Source: JAWPMV01 sp038527215 (lineage in GTDB: Bacteria > Bacteroidota > Bacteroidia > J057). Taken from it: a stretch of DNA of 21,414 bases. Position numbers and translations under genes: made by a program. Shown here in pieces: positions 1 to 7,749 of the stretch. The notes beneath the pieces were generated by a model that had not been told where the DNA came from, searched no databases, and saw only the letters and a program-made list of their open reading frames with translations. Positions within the stretch are counted from its first letter, which is position 1, and each line of letters begins with the position of its first letter. The DNA is taken from the NCBI GenBank assembly GCA_038527215.1, contig JBCBGC010000143.1, positions 1 to 21,414 of the forward strand, in the 5' to 3' direction.

Positions 1-376
1 CCATCTCCCAATTTCCATAATGCCCCATCACTGCGATGATGCTTCTTTGTTGCCGCGCCGTCTCATAAAAGGCAGCATCTTCAGGAAACTCCACCCTTCT
101 TAACAACTCCCGCTCGCTGATGGTAAGACATTTCACCGTTTCAAAGATGAGATCACAGAAAAAACGGTAAAATTGGCGCTCGATGGTTAGTCTTTCTGCT
201 GGAGAACGATCAGGGAAGGCATTGGCCAGGTTTTGGTGAACGACTTTTTTTCTATACCCAATTATATAATAGACTAGAAAAAAAGTAAGATCAGAAAAAA
301 CATACAGCAGCCAGAATGGTAGATAAGAAAGGCCATAGAGAAAAGGCAAACTGATATAATAACCTATGGCTTGCAT
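1..376 (-). CDS. Lipid A biosynthesis (LpxL/HtrB-type) acyltransferase, 5' part only
   Basis: Only the first 125 codons are in the window; the gene runs off the left edge. The start is the ATG at 376, the first ATG after an in-frame TAG a few codons upstream. The N-terminus is hydrophobic (about residues 5-40), as expected for an inner-membrane anchor. It is followed by a YRKKVVHQNLANAFP-like segment typical of the lysophospholipid/lipid A acyltransferase family. The sequence GHYGNWE supplies the catalytic H-x4-E motif (His119, Glu124). Known family members add a secondary acyl chain to Kdo-lipid A or related precursors at the cytoplasmic face of the inner membrane. It is divergently arranged with the desaturase, so both flanking genes concern membrane lipids. 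The donor and acceptor cannot be told from this fragment. Confidence 0.85.
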   Translation of the reverse strand, partial: MQAIGYYISLPFLYGLSYLPFWLLYVFSDLTFFLVYYIIGYRKKVVHQNLANAFPDRSPAERLTIERQFYRFFCDLIFETVKCLTISERELLRRVEFPEDAAFYETARQQRSIIAVMGHYGNWEM

Positions 377-520
377 GTGGTATACAATGTTCTGGCCCTG
401 AAACTACGGGCAAAAACAGACTTTCCCAACCCTGCGCAGTTTTTTGCCTACTCCACTGGGCAGTTTATGGGAATTACGTAACTTTTGCATTTGAAATTTT
501 TCACGCTACGCTCAAAATAT

Positions 521-1621
521 ATGTCCACCCTTCGTAAGCCCCCTGTAACCTTCTCCAAGAAGGACCCCGCAAAATTTTTCCGCACCATCCATACCCAGGT
601 CAATGAGTACTTCAAAACCAATGGCCTGGCCAAAACCGGCAACATGGAATTGTACATCAAGTGCATCTTCATGTATGCTTTGTATCTGGTGCCTTTGATC
701 TTGATTTTTACCCCTTGGGTAAGTGGTTGGGGCATCGTCCTCTGTTATGCCCTCATGGGGATGGGCGCTGCAGGCGTAGGACTTTGCGTCATGCATGACG
801 CCATCCATGGGACCTTTAGCCGCCATAAACTGGTCAATCAAATCATGGGATATTCCATGAACATGGTAGGAGGCTCAGACTTCACCTGGAAGATTCAGCA
901 CAACGTATTACACCACGGATACACCAATATTTACGGATTGGATGAAGATATCCACGATAAAGCCTTTTTGCGTCTTTCTCCTTCCGGCAAACTCAAATCC
1001 TATCACCGCTTTCAGCATGTCTATGCTTTTTTGCTTTATTCCCTCGCTACGATAAGCTGGGTGTTGAAAAAAGACTTTGTCCAACTCCGGGAATACACAG
1101 AAATGGGCCTTACTGAGAAGCACGGCTTTAACCCGAAAAAGGAATTTTGGGTGATGCTGGGTACGAAAATAGTGTACGTATTCATTCTCCTGGTCTTGCC
1201 CTTATTAGCGGGTTTGCCGGTGGGCTGGGTCGTAGCAGGATTCCTTCTCAAACACCTGATTTCAGGGCTTTATGTTACCATTATTTTCCAACTGGCTCAT
1301 GTCGTCGAAGGTCCCCAGCATCATGATACCCCTCAGACCGGGACCATGGAGAATACCTGGGCCATTCATCAACTGTCTACCACGGCGAATTTTGCCTGTA
1401 AGAACCGGCTGGTCACCTGGATGGTTGGTGGCCTCAACTACCAGATAGAACATCATCTATTCCCTTATATCAGCCACGTCCATTATCGCGAAATCGCCAA
1501 GATTGTCAAAAAGGCGGCGGCAGACTGCAACCTTCCTTACCACGAATTCAAGCATTTTCGTCAAGCAGTGGCCTCTCACGTGAGGGTGCTACGACAACTA
1601 GGGCATGGCTTAGCAGTCTAG
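521..1621 (+). CDS. Acyl-lipid (fatty acid) desaturase, membrane di-iron type
   Basis: A 366-residue integral membrane desaturase that should insert a double bond into an acyl chain using a di-iron centre and O2. All three histidine boxes are present: HDAIH at residues 92-96, HNVLHH at 127-132 and QIEHH at 308-312, the last followed by LFP. Hydrophobic segments lie before box 1 and between boxes 2 and 3. QxxHH in place of HxxHH in box 3 is characteristic of front-end (delta-5/delta-6, linoleoyl-CoA-like) desaturases, but no cytochrome b5 domain is fused. The ATG at 521 is preferred over an in-frame TTG at 485, because family proteins begin close to the MSTLRKPPVTF segment. A TAACTTTT stretch at 479-486 resembles the Bacteroidota -7 box but lacks a clear -33 partner. 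Regiospecificity is inferred only. Confidence 0.92.
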   Translation: MSTLRKPPVTFSKKDPAKFFRTIHTQVNEYFKTNGLAKTGNMELYIKCIFMYALYLVPLILIFTPWVSGWGIVLCYALMGMGAAGVGLCVMHDAIHGTFSRHKLVNQIMGYSMNMVGGSDFTWKIQHNVLHHGYTNIYGLDEDIHDKAFLRLSPSGKLKSYHRFQHVYAFLLYSLATISWVLKKDFVQLREYTEMGLTEKHGFNPKKEFWVMLGTKIVYVFILLVLPLLAGLPVGWVVAGFLLKHLISGLYVTIIFQLAHVVEGPQHHDTPQTGTMENTWAIHQLSTTANFACKNRLVTWMVGGLNYQIEHHLFPYISHVHYREIAKIVKKAAADCNLPYHEFKHFRQAVASHVRVLRQLGHGLAV

Positions 1622-1626
1622 TTCAT

Positions 1627-1688
1627 TTTGGACCTTGATGACATCTTTTCCCTGCTTTCGATGAAGGGAAAAACTTAACAGGTCCAAA
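1627..1688. repeat. Nested inverted repeat between desaturase and propeller gene
   Basis: The outer arms are TTTGGACCT (1627-1635) and AGGTCCAAA (1680-1688), a perfect 9-base inverted repeat. Nested inside are TTTTCCCT (1646-1653) and AGGGAAAA (1665-1672), a perfect 8-base inverted repeat with an 11-base loop. The structure fills nearly the whole gap. The right outer arm contains the only Shine-Dalgarno-like AGG, 7 bases before the ATG at 1690. It could be a desaturase terminator (there is no clean T tract), or a leader structure that hides the downstream ribosome-binding region. Confidence 0.55.
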
Positions 1689-1689
1689 T

Positions 1690-3177
1690 ATGATGAGGCT
1701 TTTCTACTTCCGTTTATTAGCCGTTCTGCTCCTAGAAGCAGGGTTCGGAAAACTTTGTTTACAAGCACAATTCACCCAGGTGGGCGATCAACTGGACGGG
1801 ATCGGCACCAATGATAACTTTGGGTATTCCGTAGCCCTCAGTCAGCATGGGAAAATCCTGGCTGCAGGAGGTCCCCTTTTCGGGGATGACATAGGGCAGG
1901 TGCGCGTATTTGAGGAAACCGGCGGTGTATGGACCCAAATGGGTGCTGCTCTGGAAGGCTCAGCTATCGGCAACCAGTATGGCGGAGCGGTGGCCTTGAG
2001 TGATGGTGGCCAGCGCCTGGCCTTGGGAGCGATCGCAGGCACCAATGCACAGGAAGGGCAGGTGCGTATTTATGCTTTTTTCAACAATACCTGGACCCTT
2101 TTTGGAGATTCCATATTAGGAGAAGCAACAGGAGATCAATTCGGTTGGAGCCTGGATATGAACGGTAACGGAACGCGCCTGGTAGCTGGTGCCCCAAGGA
2201 ATGATGGGAATGGGGCCGATGCAGGACATGTTCGGGTGTTTGAATGGCAAAATAATAGCTGGGTGCAGCTCGGATCAGATATTGATGGGCCTGCGGCTGG
2301 AAACCAATGGGGATCCAGCGTAGCCATGAATCATGCTGGGGATATCATTGCCATAGGTTCGACCCGATATTCAGGAAGTTTTTCTTCAAATGGCTTAGTG
2401 AGAGTTTACCAGTGGTCCAATAATTCCTGGACCCAGATCGGGGGAGACATTGAAGGCGGTACAGCCAATGAATTTTTAGGAGGGAGTGTTTCCCTTAGTA
2501 AGGATGGACAGACCCTGGCCGTCAGTGCGGCTGGGCATAACCACGGTAGTGGAATTGGGTCAGTACGGGTCTTCAAGCTGTCCAATGATAGCTGGCAAGC
2601 GGTTGGCGCGGATATCAGAGGAAGCTCAACCAACGAAGCCTTTGGGGAAGAAGTGGTGCTAAATGGAGATGGTACCCGCATAGCTATCGGTACCCGCTCC
2701 AGTGACGAGAACGGAATCTCCTCTGGACGCCTGAATGTGTTTGAATGGACCAATAACAGCTGGACCCCGCTGTATGATCCGGTTTTCGGCAAGGCGAGTT
2801 TTGATTATGTAGGCAGCAGCCTGGCTTTCAATGAAGCAGGTACGCGCATAGCCATCGGAGCCAACCTGGCCAATGGAACCAAGGGATATGTATCCGTTTA
2901 TCAGGATAGCTTGATGCCCGTAAATCTGTCCTCCCTGCTCGAACTTCCTGGGATCAGCTTAGGGAAAACAAGCACTGGATGGGAACTTCGGTCTACCCAA
3001 CCGCTTAACAAGGCATCCCTGCAGCTAAGCACCCTAACCGGACAAAAAGTATGGCAAGCCCGCTTTTCTGGCTCTATCTATCACTTCCAAACCCCTTTGC
3101 CGGAAGGCATATATCTCCTCCGCTTGACCGATGGCCAACGCGCCTTTATTCAGAAAATCGTGGTTCAAAACCGGTAA
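1690..3177 (+). CDS. Secreted seven-repeat FG-GAP-like beta-propeller protein with T9SS type A sorting domain
   Basis: A 495-residue protein predicted to be exported by Sec and then carried across the outer membrane by the type IX secretion system. Residues 1-27 form a signal peptide ending LQAQ. From about residue 28 to 410 there are seven repeats of about 55 residues. Each follows the pattern W-x-x-x-G-x-x-(h)-x-G, then an FG/WG-S-(V/L) segment, then DG-(T/Q)-x-(h)-A-(h)-G, then G-x-V-R-V-(Y/F), and most end N-N-S-W. This is the FG-GAP/integrin-alpha-like propeller pattern and the count fits a closed seven-bladed ring. The last 70 or so residues, with GIYLLRLTDGQ and a final QKIVVQNR, match a Por-type C-terminal sorting tail. 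There is no catalytic motif, so an adhesive or surface role is the likeliest inference. It converges with the GGT-like gene, only 2 bases away. Confidence 0.88.
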   Translation: MMRLFYFRLLAVLLLEAGFGKLCLQAQFTQVGDQLDGIGTNDNFGYSVALSQHGKILAAGGPLFGDDIGQVRVFEETGGVWTQMGAALEGSAIGNQYGGAVALSDGGQRLALGAIAGTNAQEGQVRIYAFFNNTWTLFGDSILGEATGDQFGWSLDMNGNGTRLVAGAPRNDGNGADAGHVRVFEWQNNSWVQLGSDIDGPAAGNQWGSSVAMNHAGDIIAIGSTRYSGSFSSNGLVRVYQWSNNSWTQIGGDIEGGTANEFLGGSVSLSKDGQTLAVSAAGHNHGSGIGSVRVFKLSNDSWQAVGADIRGSSTNEAFGEEVVLNGDGTRIAIGTRSSDENGISSGRLNVFEWTNNSWTPLYDPVFGKASFDYVGSSLAFNEAGTRIAIGANLANGTKGYVSVYQDSLMPVNLSSLLELPGISLGKTSTGWELRSTQPLNKASLQLSTLTGQKVWQARFSGSIYHFQTPLPEGIYLLRLTDGQRAFIQKIVVQNR

Positions 3178-3179
3178 AC

Positions 3180-4820
3180 CTATTTGGGACCGGAGGCTAC
3201 GCCTTCCCAGTCAGGATCGGCAGCGCCAACCCACACTTTGTTCTCTGCATCGTACATCACCGCATGAATCCGGCCAAAACGAGCGATTTGAGGCATGGAG
3301 CGATAAGGAATGCCCTTTTGTTCTATCGCCTGTATGACTTCGTCCTTCCAGCCCGCACCTTCATGGGTTTCCATCAAAATGCTGTCTTCCACCGGATAGA
3401 CTCGCGGAGCGGCCAGGGCCAGGTCCAGGCTCATCTCATGGTCAATCACCCGGCTGTTCACCGCCGCAATGGCGGTTACGATTCGGCTACCTCCAGCCGC
3501 CCCCAGCGCCATAAAGGGCTGACCATCTTTGGTAAGTAGGAAGGGAGAAATATGGGAAGAGGCTCGTTGACCGGGTTCAAAATCTCCCAGGTATCCACCA
3601 AGGGTGGTCGCGTACAAAAAGCCCAGGCTGGGGGTCGCCACTTTGGAGCCCATGTTAGGGCCATTGGATTGAGTTAAGGCGATCATCATCCCGGATTCAT
3701 CTGCTACCGTCAGGTGGGTGGTGTGGCCCCAACTGGCCAACCAGGCTTCCGGCATTTCGGCAGCGTGATCTGCTGCTCCCAGCGGAGCGAGGCTGATTTT
3801 TTTGGCTTGTTCGGCGGCATATTCCTTAGAAGTCAGCACGGTAGCCATGGAATCGGAGGTTTGACTGCGACGGTCCTGATAGGCCGCGGCAATGGCTTCG
3901 GCCACAATTTCTGCCCAATCCGCTCCTCTCAGGCTGTCCATGGGGAATTGCTCCAGGATATGCATGATCTCGATGGTGATGGCTCCAAAGGAGGGCATCC
4001 ACAAGGCGTGCAGGTCATGCCCCCGGTAGCTTCCGGTGACAATCTTTGAGCTTTTGGCTTCGTAGGCCGCCAGGGCTTCCAGGCTTAAGACGCCGCCGTT
4101 GGCTTGATTATCGGCCACGATCTTCTGGGCGATCTCGCCTTCGTAGAAGGCCTTTTTGCCGCCTTCAGCAATTTTCTTCAAAGTCTCCGCCAACTCTTTT
4201 TGTACCCAGACATCTCCTTCCTGATAGAGGCTGCTGTCTGGTTTGAGAAAGTGCTGGACGGTGCCGGGAAACTCTTTCATCATGTCATAGGCCAGACTAT
4301 GTCGGAAAGCCTCGCCTTTGAGGAGGGCAAAGCCTTCTTCTGCGTATTGGATAGCAGGGGCCATCACCTCTGAAAGAGACTTGGTGCCATGTTCCTCCAG
4401 GAGCTTGGTAAGACCCGCTACCACGCCCGGAATGCCAATGCTTGGATAGCCATAGCGGCCTTTGGGAGCGGTCTCTGCGTCATAATCTTCTGGAGCCTGC
4501 GTAGTCGCATCTACGCCATGGACTGCGCCTTCCGCCGTCCGCAGGATGGCCTGAAGCCGGCCTCCCAGGCCGCTCATACTAGGTTCGACTACCGAGAGGA
4601 CAAAGGCGGCACTGACAGCCGCATCTACGGCATTACCTCCATCAGCCAGCATTTGCATGCCAGCCTGGGTAGCCAGCGGATGGGCAGTGGAGACCATCCC
4701 TTTTTCTGAAGTGGCATATTGAGTAGTAGGTACGGCTTGCGGTGTTTTTACGGGTTCGGAAGGTCTACATCCGAACGTAAGCCCTAAACAGAGGGCGATG
4801 AGATAAATGGAATGTTTCAT
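3180..4820 (-). CDS. Gamma-glutamyltransferase-like Ntn-hydrolase, predicted lipoprotein
   Basis: A 546-residue protein of the gamma-glutamyltranspeptidase family, normally periplasmic and self-cleaving at a threonine that becomes the nucleophile. The N-terminus is a signal peptide with a lipobox-like TFGC, so Cys18 may be lipidated. The family start is clear: an AxxHPLATQAG segment followed by GGNAVDAAVSAAF (residues 61-73) and then SGLGG. The processing site is the TTH at residues 367-369 within GHTTHLTVADESG, making Thr367 the predicted nucleophile. Downstream ASSHISP and AAGGSRI match the glutamate-binding loops. One canonical residue is missing: the DFRExAP motif, whose Arg binds the substrate alpha-carboxylate (Arg114 in E. 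coli GGT), reads DATTQAP at 104-110, with Thr106 at the Arg place. Glutathione may therefore not be the substrate. It starts 24 bases after moeA on the same strand, so the two are probably cotranscribed. Confidence 0.9.
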   Translation of the reverse strand: MKHSIYLIALCLGLTFGCRPSEPVKTPQAVPTTQYATSEKGMVSTAHPLATQAGMQMLADGGNAVDAAVSAAFVLSVVEPSMSGLGGRLQAILRTAEGAVHGVDATTQAPEDYDAETAPKGRYGYPSIGIPGVVAGLTKLLEEHGTKSLSEVMAPAIQYAEEGFALLKGEAFRHSLAYDMMKEFPGTVQHFLKPDSSLYQEGDVWVQKELAETLKKIAEGGKKAFYEGEIAQKIVADNQANGGVLSLEALAAYEAKSSKIVTGSYRGHDLHALWMPSFGAITIEIMHILEQFPMDSLRGADWAEIVAEAIAAAYQDRRSQTSDSMATVLTSKEYAAEQAKKISLAPLGAADHAAEMPEAWLASWGHTTHLTVADESGMMIALTQSNGPNMGSKVATPSLGFLYATTLGGYLGDFEPGQRASSHISPFLLTKDGQPFMALGAAGGSRIVTAIAAVNSRVIDHEMSLDLALAAPRVYPVEDSILMETHEGAGWKDEVIQAIEQKGIPYRSMPQIARFGRIHAVMYDAENKVWVGAADPDWEGVASGPK

Positions 4821-4844
4821 TGTAGTAAGTAGCTAGGTATAGAT

Positions 4845-6071
4845 TCACATTTGTCGTAGCGTGCGATAAGGGATCAAAGGATAGGATTCGCCCGCCTGGA
4901 AATGGTTTTTACCTTGGGGGAGTTCCAAAAAGCCATCGCAATCCATCAGATTGGCCAGGTCTCCTGAGCCGTGGCCTTCAATCGGCTGAGCCAAGAGCAC
5001 TCCGGTTTCGTCCATTTCCAGGCGTACCTGCAGGAAGTAGGTCAGGTCCGGCTTAAACAAGACCTCCTTGGCTAATCTGGCATAAGCAGGTCGCGGCAAG
5101 GGGGCACCCAGGCTCTGTAACAGCCAGGGTCGGACGTAGCGGTTGAACCCGATAAAGGTAGAAACGGGATTGCCGGGTAAGGCAAATACCTGGAGCTGAT
5201 CAGGAATCTCTCCGTACCATAAAGGCTTGCCGGGACGCTGCGCAATGCGATGAAAATGCTTGGTGACCCCTAATTTTTCCAAGGCCTCTGGGATGTAATC
5301 CGCTTTGCCCTTGCTTACCCCACCGCTTAGGATCATCACGTCAAATTGGTCTCGGATGTCCTGCAAAGCGGCCAGGATGGTGTCTGGATGATCCGGTAAG
5401 TGGAAAGCCTGGGCCTCAATTTGCCATTCCCGCAAGGCGGCCTGGAGCATATAAAGGTTGGATCGTCTGATCTGGTAGGGGAGAGGCGTGGCCGCGATTT
5501 CCACCAATTCATCTCCACTGGAAACCAGAGCAATACGAGGGAGGCGGCTTACTTGAAGCTGGTCTTGCCCAATTTTAGCCGCTACGGATATCTCTGCCGG
5601 GCTAAGCCAGCTGCCTGGTTCCCGCAAGATATCTCCTTGCTTTCGGTCCTCTCCCTGGAAATGGACATTTTGCCTCCATACAACTTCGTCCACTTGTAGA
5701 ACCGCTTCCCGTGTTCCGTTTTCGAGCGTTTCTACCGAGAAGTCCTCATAGCGAATAATGGTATCCGTGCCTTCAGGCATCATCGCGCCCGTCATGATCT
5801 CAATGCAGGCCGTGGGCTGATGGAGCTTTTGCGGAGGACTACCTGCCGTCTGGGTAGACTGAATAGGAAAGCTCCTTTTTCCTTGGGCAAAGGCCGCATG
5901 ATTAATGGCTATTCCATCCATGGTGACCCGGTCATAAGGCGGGAAATCCCGGTCCGCGGACAGGGATTCGCGCAACACCCTACCTACTGCCTGTTCGAGC
6001 GGAATGGTTTCGGTGCCAAAGCGAAAATTGCTTTGCATGATGGTTTGGAAGGCCTCTTTTACAGTGATCAT
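4845..6071 (-). CDS. moeA: Molybdopterin molybdenumtransferase MoeA
   Basis: A 408-residue protein that inserts molybdate into adenylated molybdopterin, the last step of molybdenum cofactor synthesis in the cytoplasm. The MoeA landmarks are in order: PPYDRVTMDGIAI (MDG at residues 51-53), MTGAMMPEGTDTIIRYED near residue 100, and ALVSSGDEL. Next come the MoCF-domain GGVSKGKADY (starting at Gly250), a QRPGKP loop, LPGNPVSTF, and a C-terminal beta domain. Length is normal for the family (about 400). MDGIA replaces the commoner MDGYA/MDGFA, a mild change. It starts at the ATG at 6071, divergent from the amidohydrolase-like gene with about 100 bases between them, and is followed on the same strand by the GGT-like lipoprotein. 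No other molybdenum cofactor gene lies in the window. Confidence 0.95.
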   Translation of the reverse strand: MITVKEAFQTIMQSNFRFGTETIPLEQAVGRVLRESLSADRDFPPYDRVTMDGIAINHAAFAQGKRSFPIQSTQTAGSPPQKLHQPTACIEIMTGAMMPEGTDTIIRYEDFSVETLENGTREAVLQVDEVVWRQNVHFQGEDRKQGDILREPGSWLSPAEISVAAKIGQDQLQVSRLPRIALVSSGDELVEIAATPLPYQIRRSNLYMLQAALREWQIEAQAFHLPDHPDTILAALQDIRDQFDVMILSGGVSKGKADYIPEALEKLGVTKHFHRIAQRPGKPLWYGEIPDQLQVFALPGNPVSTFIGFNRYVRPWLLQSLGAPLPRPAYARLAKEVLFKPDLTYFLQVRLEMDETGVLLAQPIEGHGSGDLANLMDCDGFLELPQGKNHFQAGESYPLIPYRTLRQM

Positions 6072-6170
6072 GGCTTGAAATTAGGGAATATCCTGACAAT
6101 TGCGCGCCTCAGTTCTCAAAACCCAAAATTCTTCCCAAATTGCAGGCGCGTTGAATGAAATGTGTGCTTC
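6072..6170. promoter_or_regulatory. Divergent intergenic region between moeA and amidohydrolase-like gene
   Basis: Ninety-nine bases that must hold the start signals of both divergent genes. CGCGCCT (6103-6109) and AGGCGCG (6144-6150) form a 7-base inverted repeat with a 34-base spacer. I see no good match to the Bacteroidota TTTG / TAnnTTTG promoter pattern on either strand, so exact promoters cannot be placed. Confidence 0.35.
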
Positions 6171-7484
6171 ATGACAACAACTCAAAAAAAGCGTCCGAGT
6201 TTTCTGCGAATGGTCGCGATCTCTTTTCTGCTGCTGGGCAGTATCAGCAGTGCTTTTCTTTTCCTGACTTACCGGACGGGTATGTACGAGGGAACCGAAA
6301 TGCCTGAACAAGCGATTGTCATTAAGAATGGAATGATCTTCGATGGGATCAATGACACTGCCTATCAGGGCCTCATCGTGGTGGAGGGAGAATTGATCAG
6401 CTGTGTAGGGCCAGATTGCCCCACCCCGGATAATGCCCGCGTCATTGATGCGGAAGGAGGGACCGTCCTGCCTGCTTATATCGATATGTGTACCCAGTTC
6501 TATGCGCCTTCCGGCGACGAAGCCAAGCTAGGCACATTGAAAAAACTATTCAGTTTTGTCCAACAAAGGCCAGAGGTGAGAAAGAACTTCCATCGGTCCG
6601 GCATTAGCGCGATCCGCTCCACGGGGGATGCCTTGGACAACATCCTTGCCTTGCGGCTACAAATCGCAGAGGCAGATCTTTCTGGTCCTAAAATCTATGC
6701 TTCAGGTTTGATGTTCACCGCTCCAGGCGGATACCCGGCGGCGGCTCACTATGCGGGCAATGAGTTTTTGATTGAAAATGGTACCCGACAAATTGATCGG
6801 GCGGAGGAGGCTACTCGTATTGCTCAGGCCCTCTTAGCTGATAAAAGACCCCCCAACGGATTGAAAGCCGTGTATGAAGATTTTGATGGTGCTTACCCAA
6901 AATTATCTGAAGAAGGATTAGCTGCTTTGGGTAAGGTAGCCAGTGAGAAGGCAACCTGGTTAGCCGTACATACGGAATCCAATGCCCACCTTCGGGAAGC
7001 CCTGGCCGCCGGTGCCACCATCATTGAATATGGGAGCCATGAAGCCATGGATTCTCTTACGATAGCTTCTCTCGCCTCTTCCAATGCCCTCTTCCTTCCC
7101 ATGTTGGGGCGGGCCAAAGGCAACCCAGATAGATTAAGCATCCTGCAGGAAAATGTGAGCAAGGTATACCAGGCGGGCGGACAATTAGGCGTAGGCTCTG
7201 ATGCCCAGGACCAACTAAGTTTTGGGAATAGTTTGCACGAAGAAATGTCGCTGTTGGTAGAGGCAGGAGTACCCGCTCTTGAGGTAATCAAAGCTGCTAC
7301 CCAGGTAGCTTCCCGCTACCTGAAAGCGGATGATATCATGGGGGGCTTACAGGTAGGCAAGCTGGCCAATGTACTGGTCATTAAAGGCAAGCCTTATGAA
7401 CAGATTCAGGATAGTTATAAACTTCAGTGGATGCTGCAGGAAGGGAAATGGATTATCGAAAATCAGGAATTGATAGACCCCTAA
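6171..7484 (+). CDS. Membrane-anchored amidohydrolase-superfamily protein lacking most metal ligands
   Basis: A 437-residue protein with the layout of the imidazolonepropionase-like amidohydrolase family. It has an N-terminal signal anchor (residues 10-32), a small beta-sandwich start (VIKNGMIFDGI...), a TIM-barrel core and a C-terminal GKLANVLVIKG segment. The start is the ATG at 6171; a GTG at 6162 is in frame but adds only three codons. The metal site is badly altered. The usual HxH after strand 1 (P-G-x-I-D-x-H-x-H) reads PAYIDMCTQF, so the two His are Cys107 and Gln109. The strand-6 IEHG reads IEYG (Tyr287), although a His lies three residues later (His290). His267 (AVHTES) and the strand-8 Asp344 (GVGSDA) remain. 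Either it binds a different or single metal, or it is a non-catalytic relative. The reading frame is intact and full length, so this is not simple decay. Confidence 0.8.
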   Translation: MTTTQKKRPSFLRMVAISFLLLGSISSAFLFLTYRTGMYEGTEMPEQAIVIKNGMIFDGINDTAYQGLIVVEGELISCVGPDCPTPDNARVIDAEGGTVLPAYIDMCTQFYAPSGDEAKLGTLKKLFSFVQQRPEVRKNFHRSGISAIRSTGDALDNILALRLQIAEADLSGPKIYASGLMFTAPGGYPAAAHYAGNEFLIENGTRQIDRAEEATRIAQALLADKRPPNGLKAVYEDFDGAYPKLSEEGLAALGKVASEKATWLAVHTESNAHLREALAAGATIIEYGSHEAMDSLTIASLASSNALFLPMLGRAKGNPDRLSILQENVSKVYQAGGQLGVGSDAQDQLSFGNSLHEEMSLLVEAGVPALEVIKAATQVASRYLKADDIMGGLQVGKLANVLVIKGKPYEQIQDSYKLQWMLQEGKWIIENQELIDP

Positions 7485-7489
7485 AAGAA

Positions 7490-7518
7490 AATCCAGCGAC
7501 TTTTAATGTCGCCGGATT
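7490..7518. terminator. Hairpin after amidohydrolase-like gene, possible terminator
   Basis: AATCCAGCGAC (7490-7500) and GTCGCCGGATT (7508-7518) form an 11-base stem with one A-C mismatch and a 7-base TTTTAAT loop, starting 5 bases after the stop codon. On the plus strand no T tract follows. On the minus strand the stem is followed by TTTTCTTTT, the classical form, but no minus-strand gene ends here. It probably terminates or protects the upstream mRNA. Confidence 0.5.
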
Positions 7519-7637
7519 CACTACTTCAAACCTACAATTACAAGACTAACTGGATGACAAAAGAAATTGTTTATCCAGATCGCAATTTTTTTCAAATTTT
7601 TGGAGAAATTTGGTCGGATTTGTTCAAGTTTATATGA
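7506..7637 (+). CDS. Possible 43-residue small protein (unproven)
   Basis: A short open frame in the gap after the amidohydrolase gene. It begins MSPDSLLQTYNYK, has a second ATG at 7554, and ends in IWSDLFKFI. It is aromatic-rich and looks amphipathic at the C-terminus, with no Cys and no recognisable domain. Its first codon lies in the loop and right arm of the 7490-7518 hairpin, and I see no clear ribosome-binding site, both of which count against it. At this length an open frame can occur by chance. It is listed because the stretch is otherwise unexplained. Confidence 0.18.
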   Translation: MSPDSLLQTYNYKTNWMTKEIVYPDRNFFQIFGEIWSDLFKFI

Positions 7638-7710
7638 AAAACCCTATAAGTAGGACAAATGAGCTGGCTTTTTATGTACATCAGCTCAACATTCTGCTGA
7701 GGAATTGACA

Positions 7711-7729
7711 AAAAAGGGACCTCCTTTTT
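7711..7729. terminator. A/T-flanked hairpin, terminator-like
   Basis: AAAAAGG (7711-7717) and CCTTTTT (7723-7729) make a 7-base stem with a GACCT loop. It has A and T runs on either side like a bidirectional intrinsic terminator, although only two pairs are G-C. It lies 21 bases before the ATG at 7750, so it could instead act as a leader structure for the next gene. Confidence 0.35.
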
Positions 7730-7749
7730 CCTGAGACTGCGAGCATTTT

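Larger units (their letters stand above)
7485..7749. other. 265-base intergenic region with several hairpins
   Basis: Besides the 7490-7518 hairpin and the short open frame, this AT-rich gap holds TGAGCTG (7660-7666) / CAGCTCA (7682-7688), a 7-base inverted repeat with a 15-base loop. Part of its right arm, TCAGC, could instead pair with GCTGA near 7698, giving two competing folds. A TTTG at 7609-7612 followed 18 bases later by TATATG (7631) is a weak promoter candidate. The gap ends at the start codon of the CxxC protein. Confidence 0.4.

Noticed and set aside
440..487. TTTTTTG (440-446) and TAACTTTT (479-486) as a desaturase promoter
   Set aside because: The spacing is over 30 bases, longer than the Bacteroidota -33/-7 arrangement allows.
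1842..2792. Long minus-strand open frames inside the propeller gene
   Set aside because: They are rich in Pro, Ser and Arg, the typical antisense shadow of a Gly/Asn/Trp-rich repeat protein, and have no motifs or start signals of their own.
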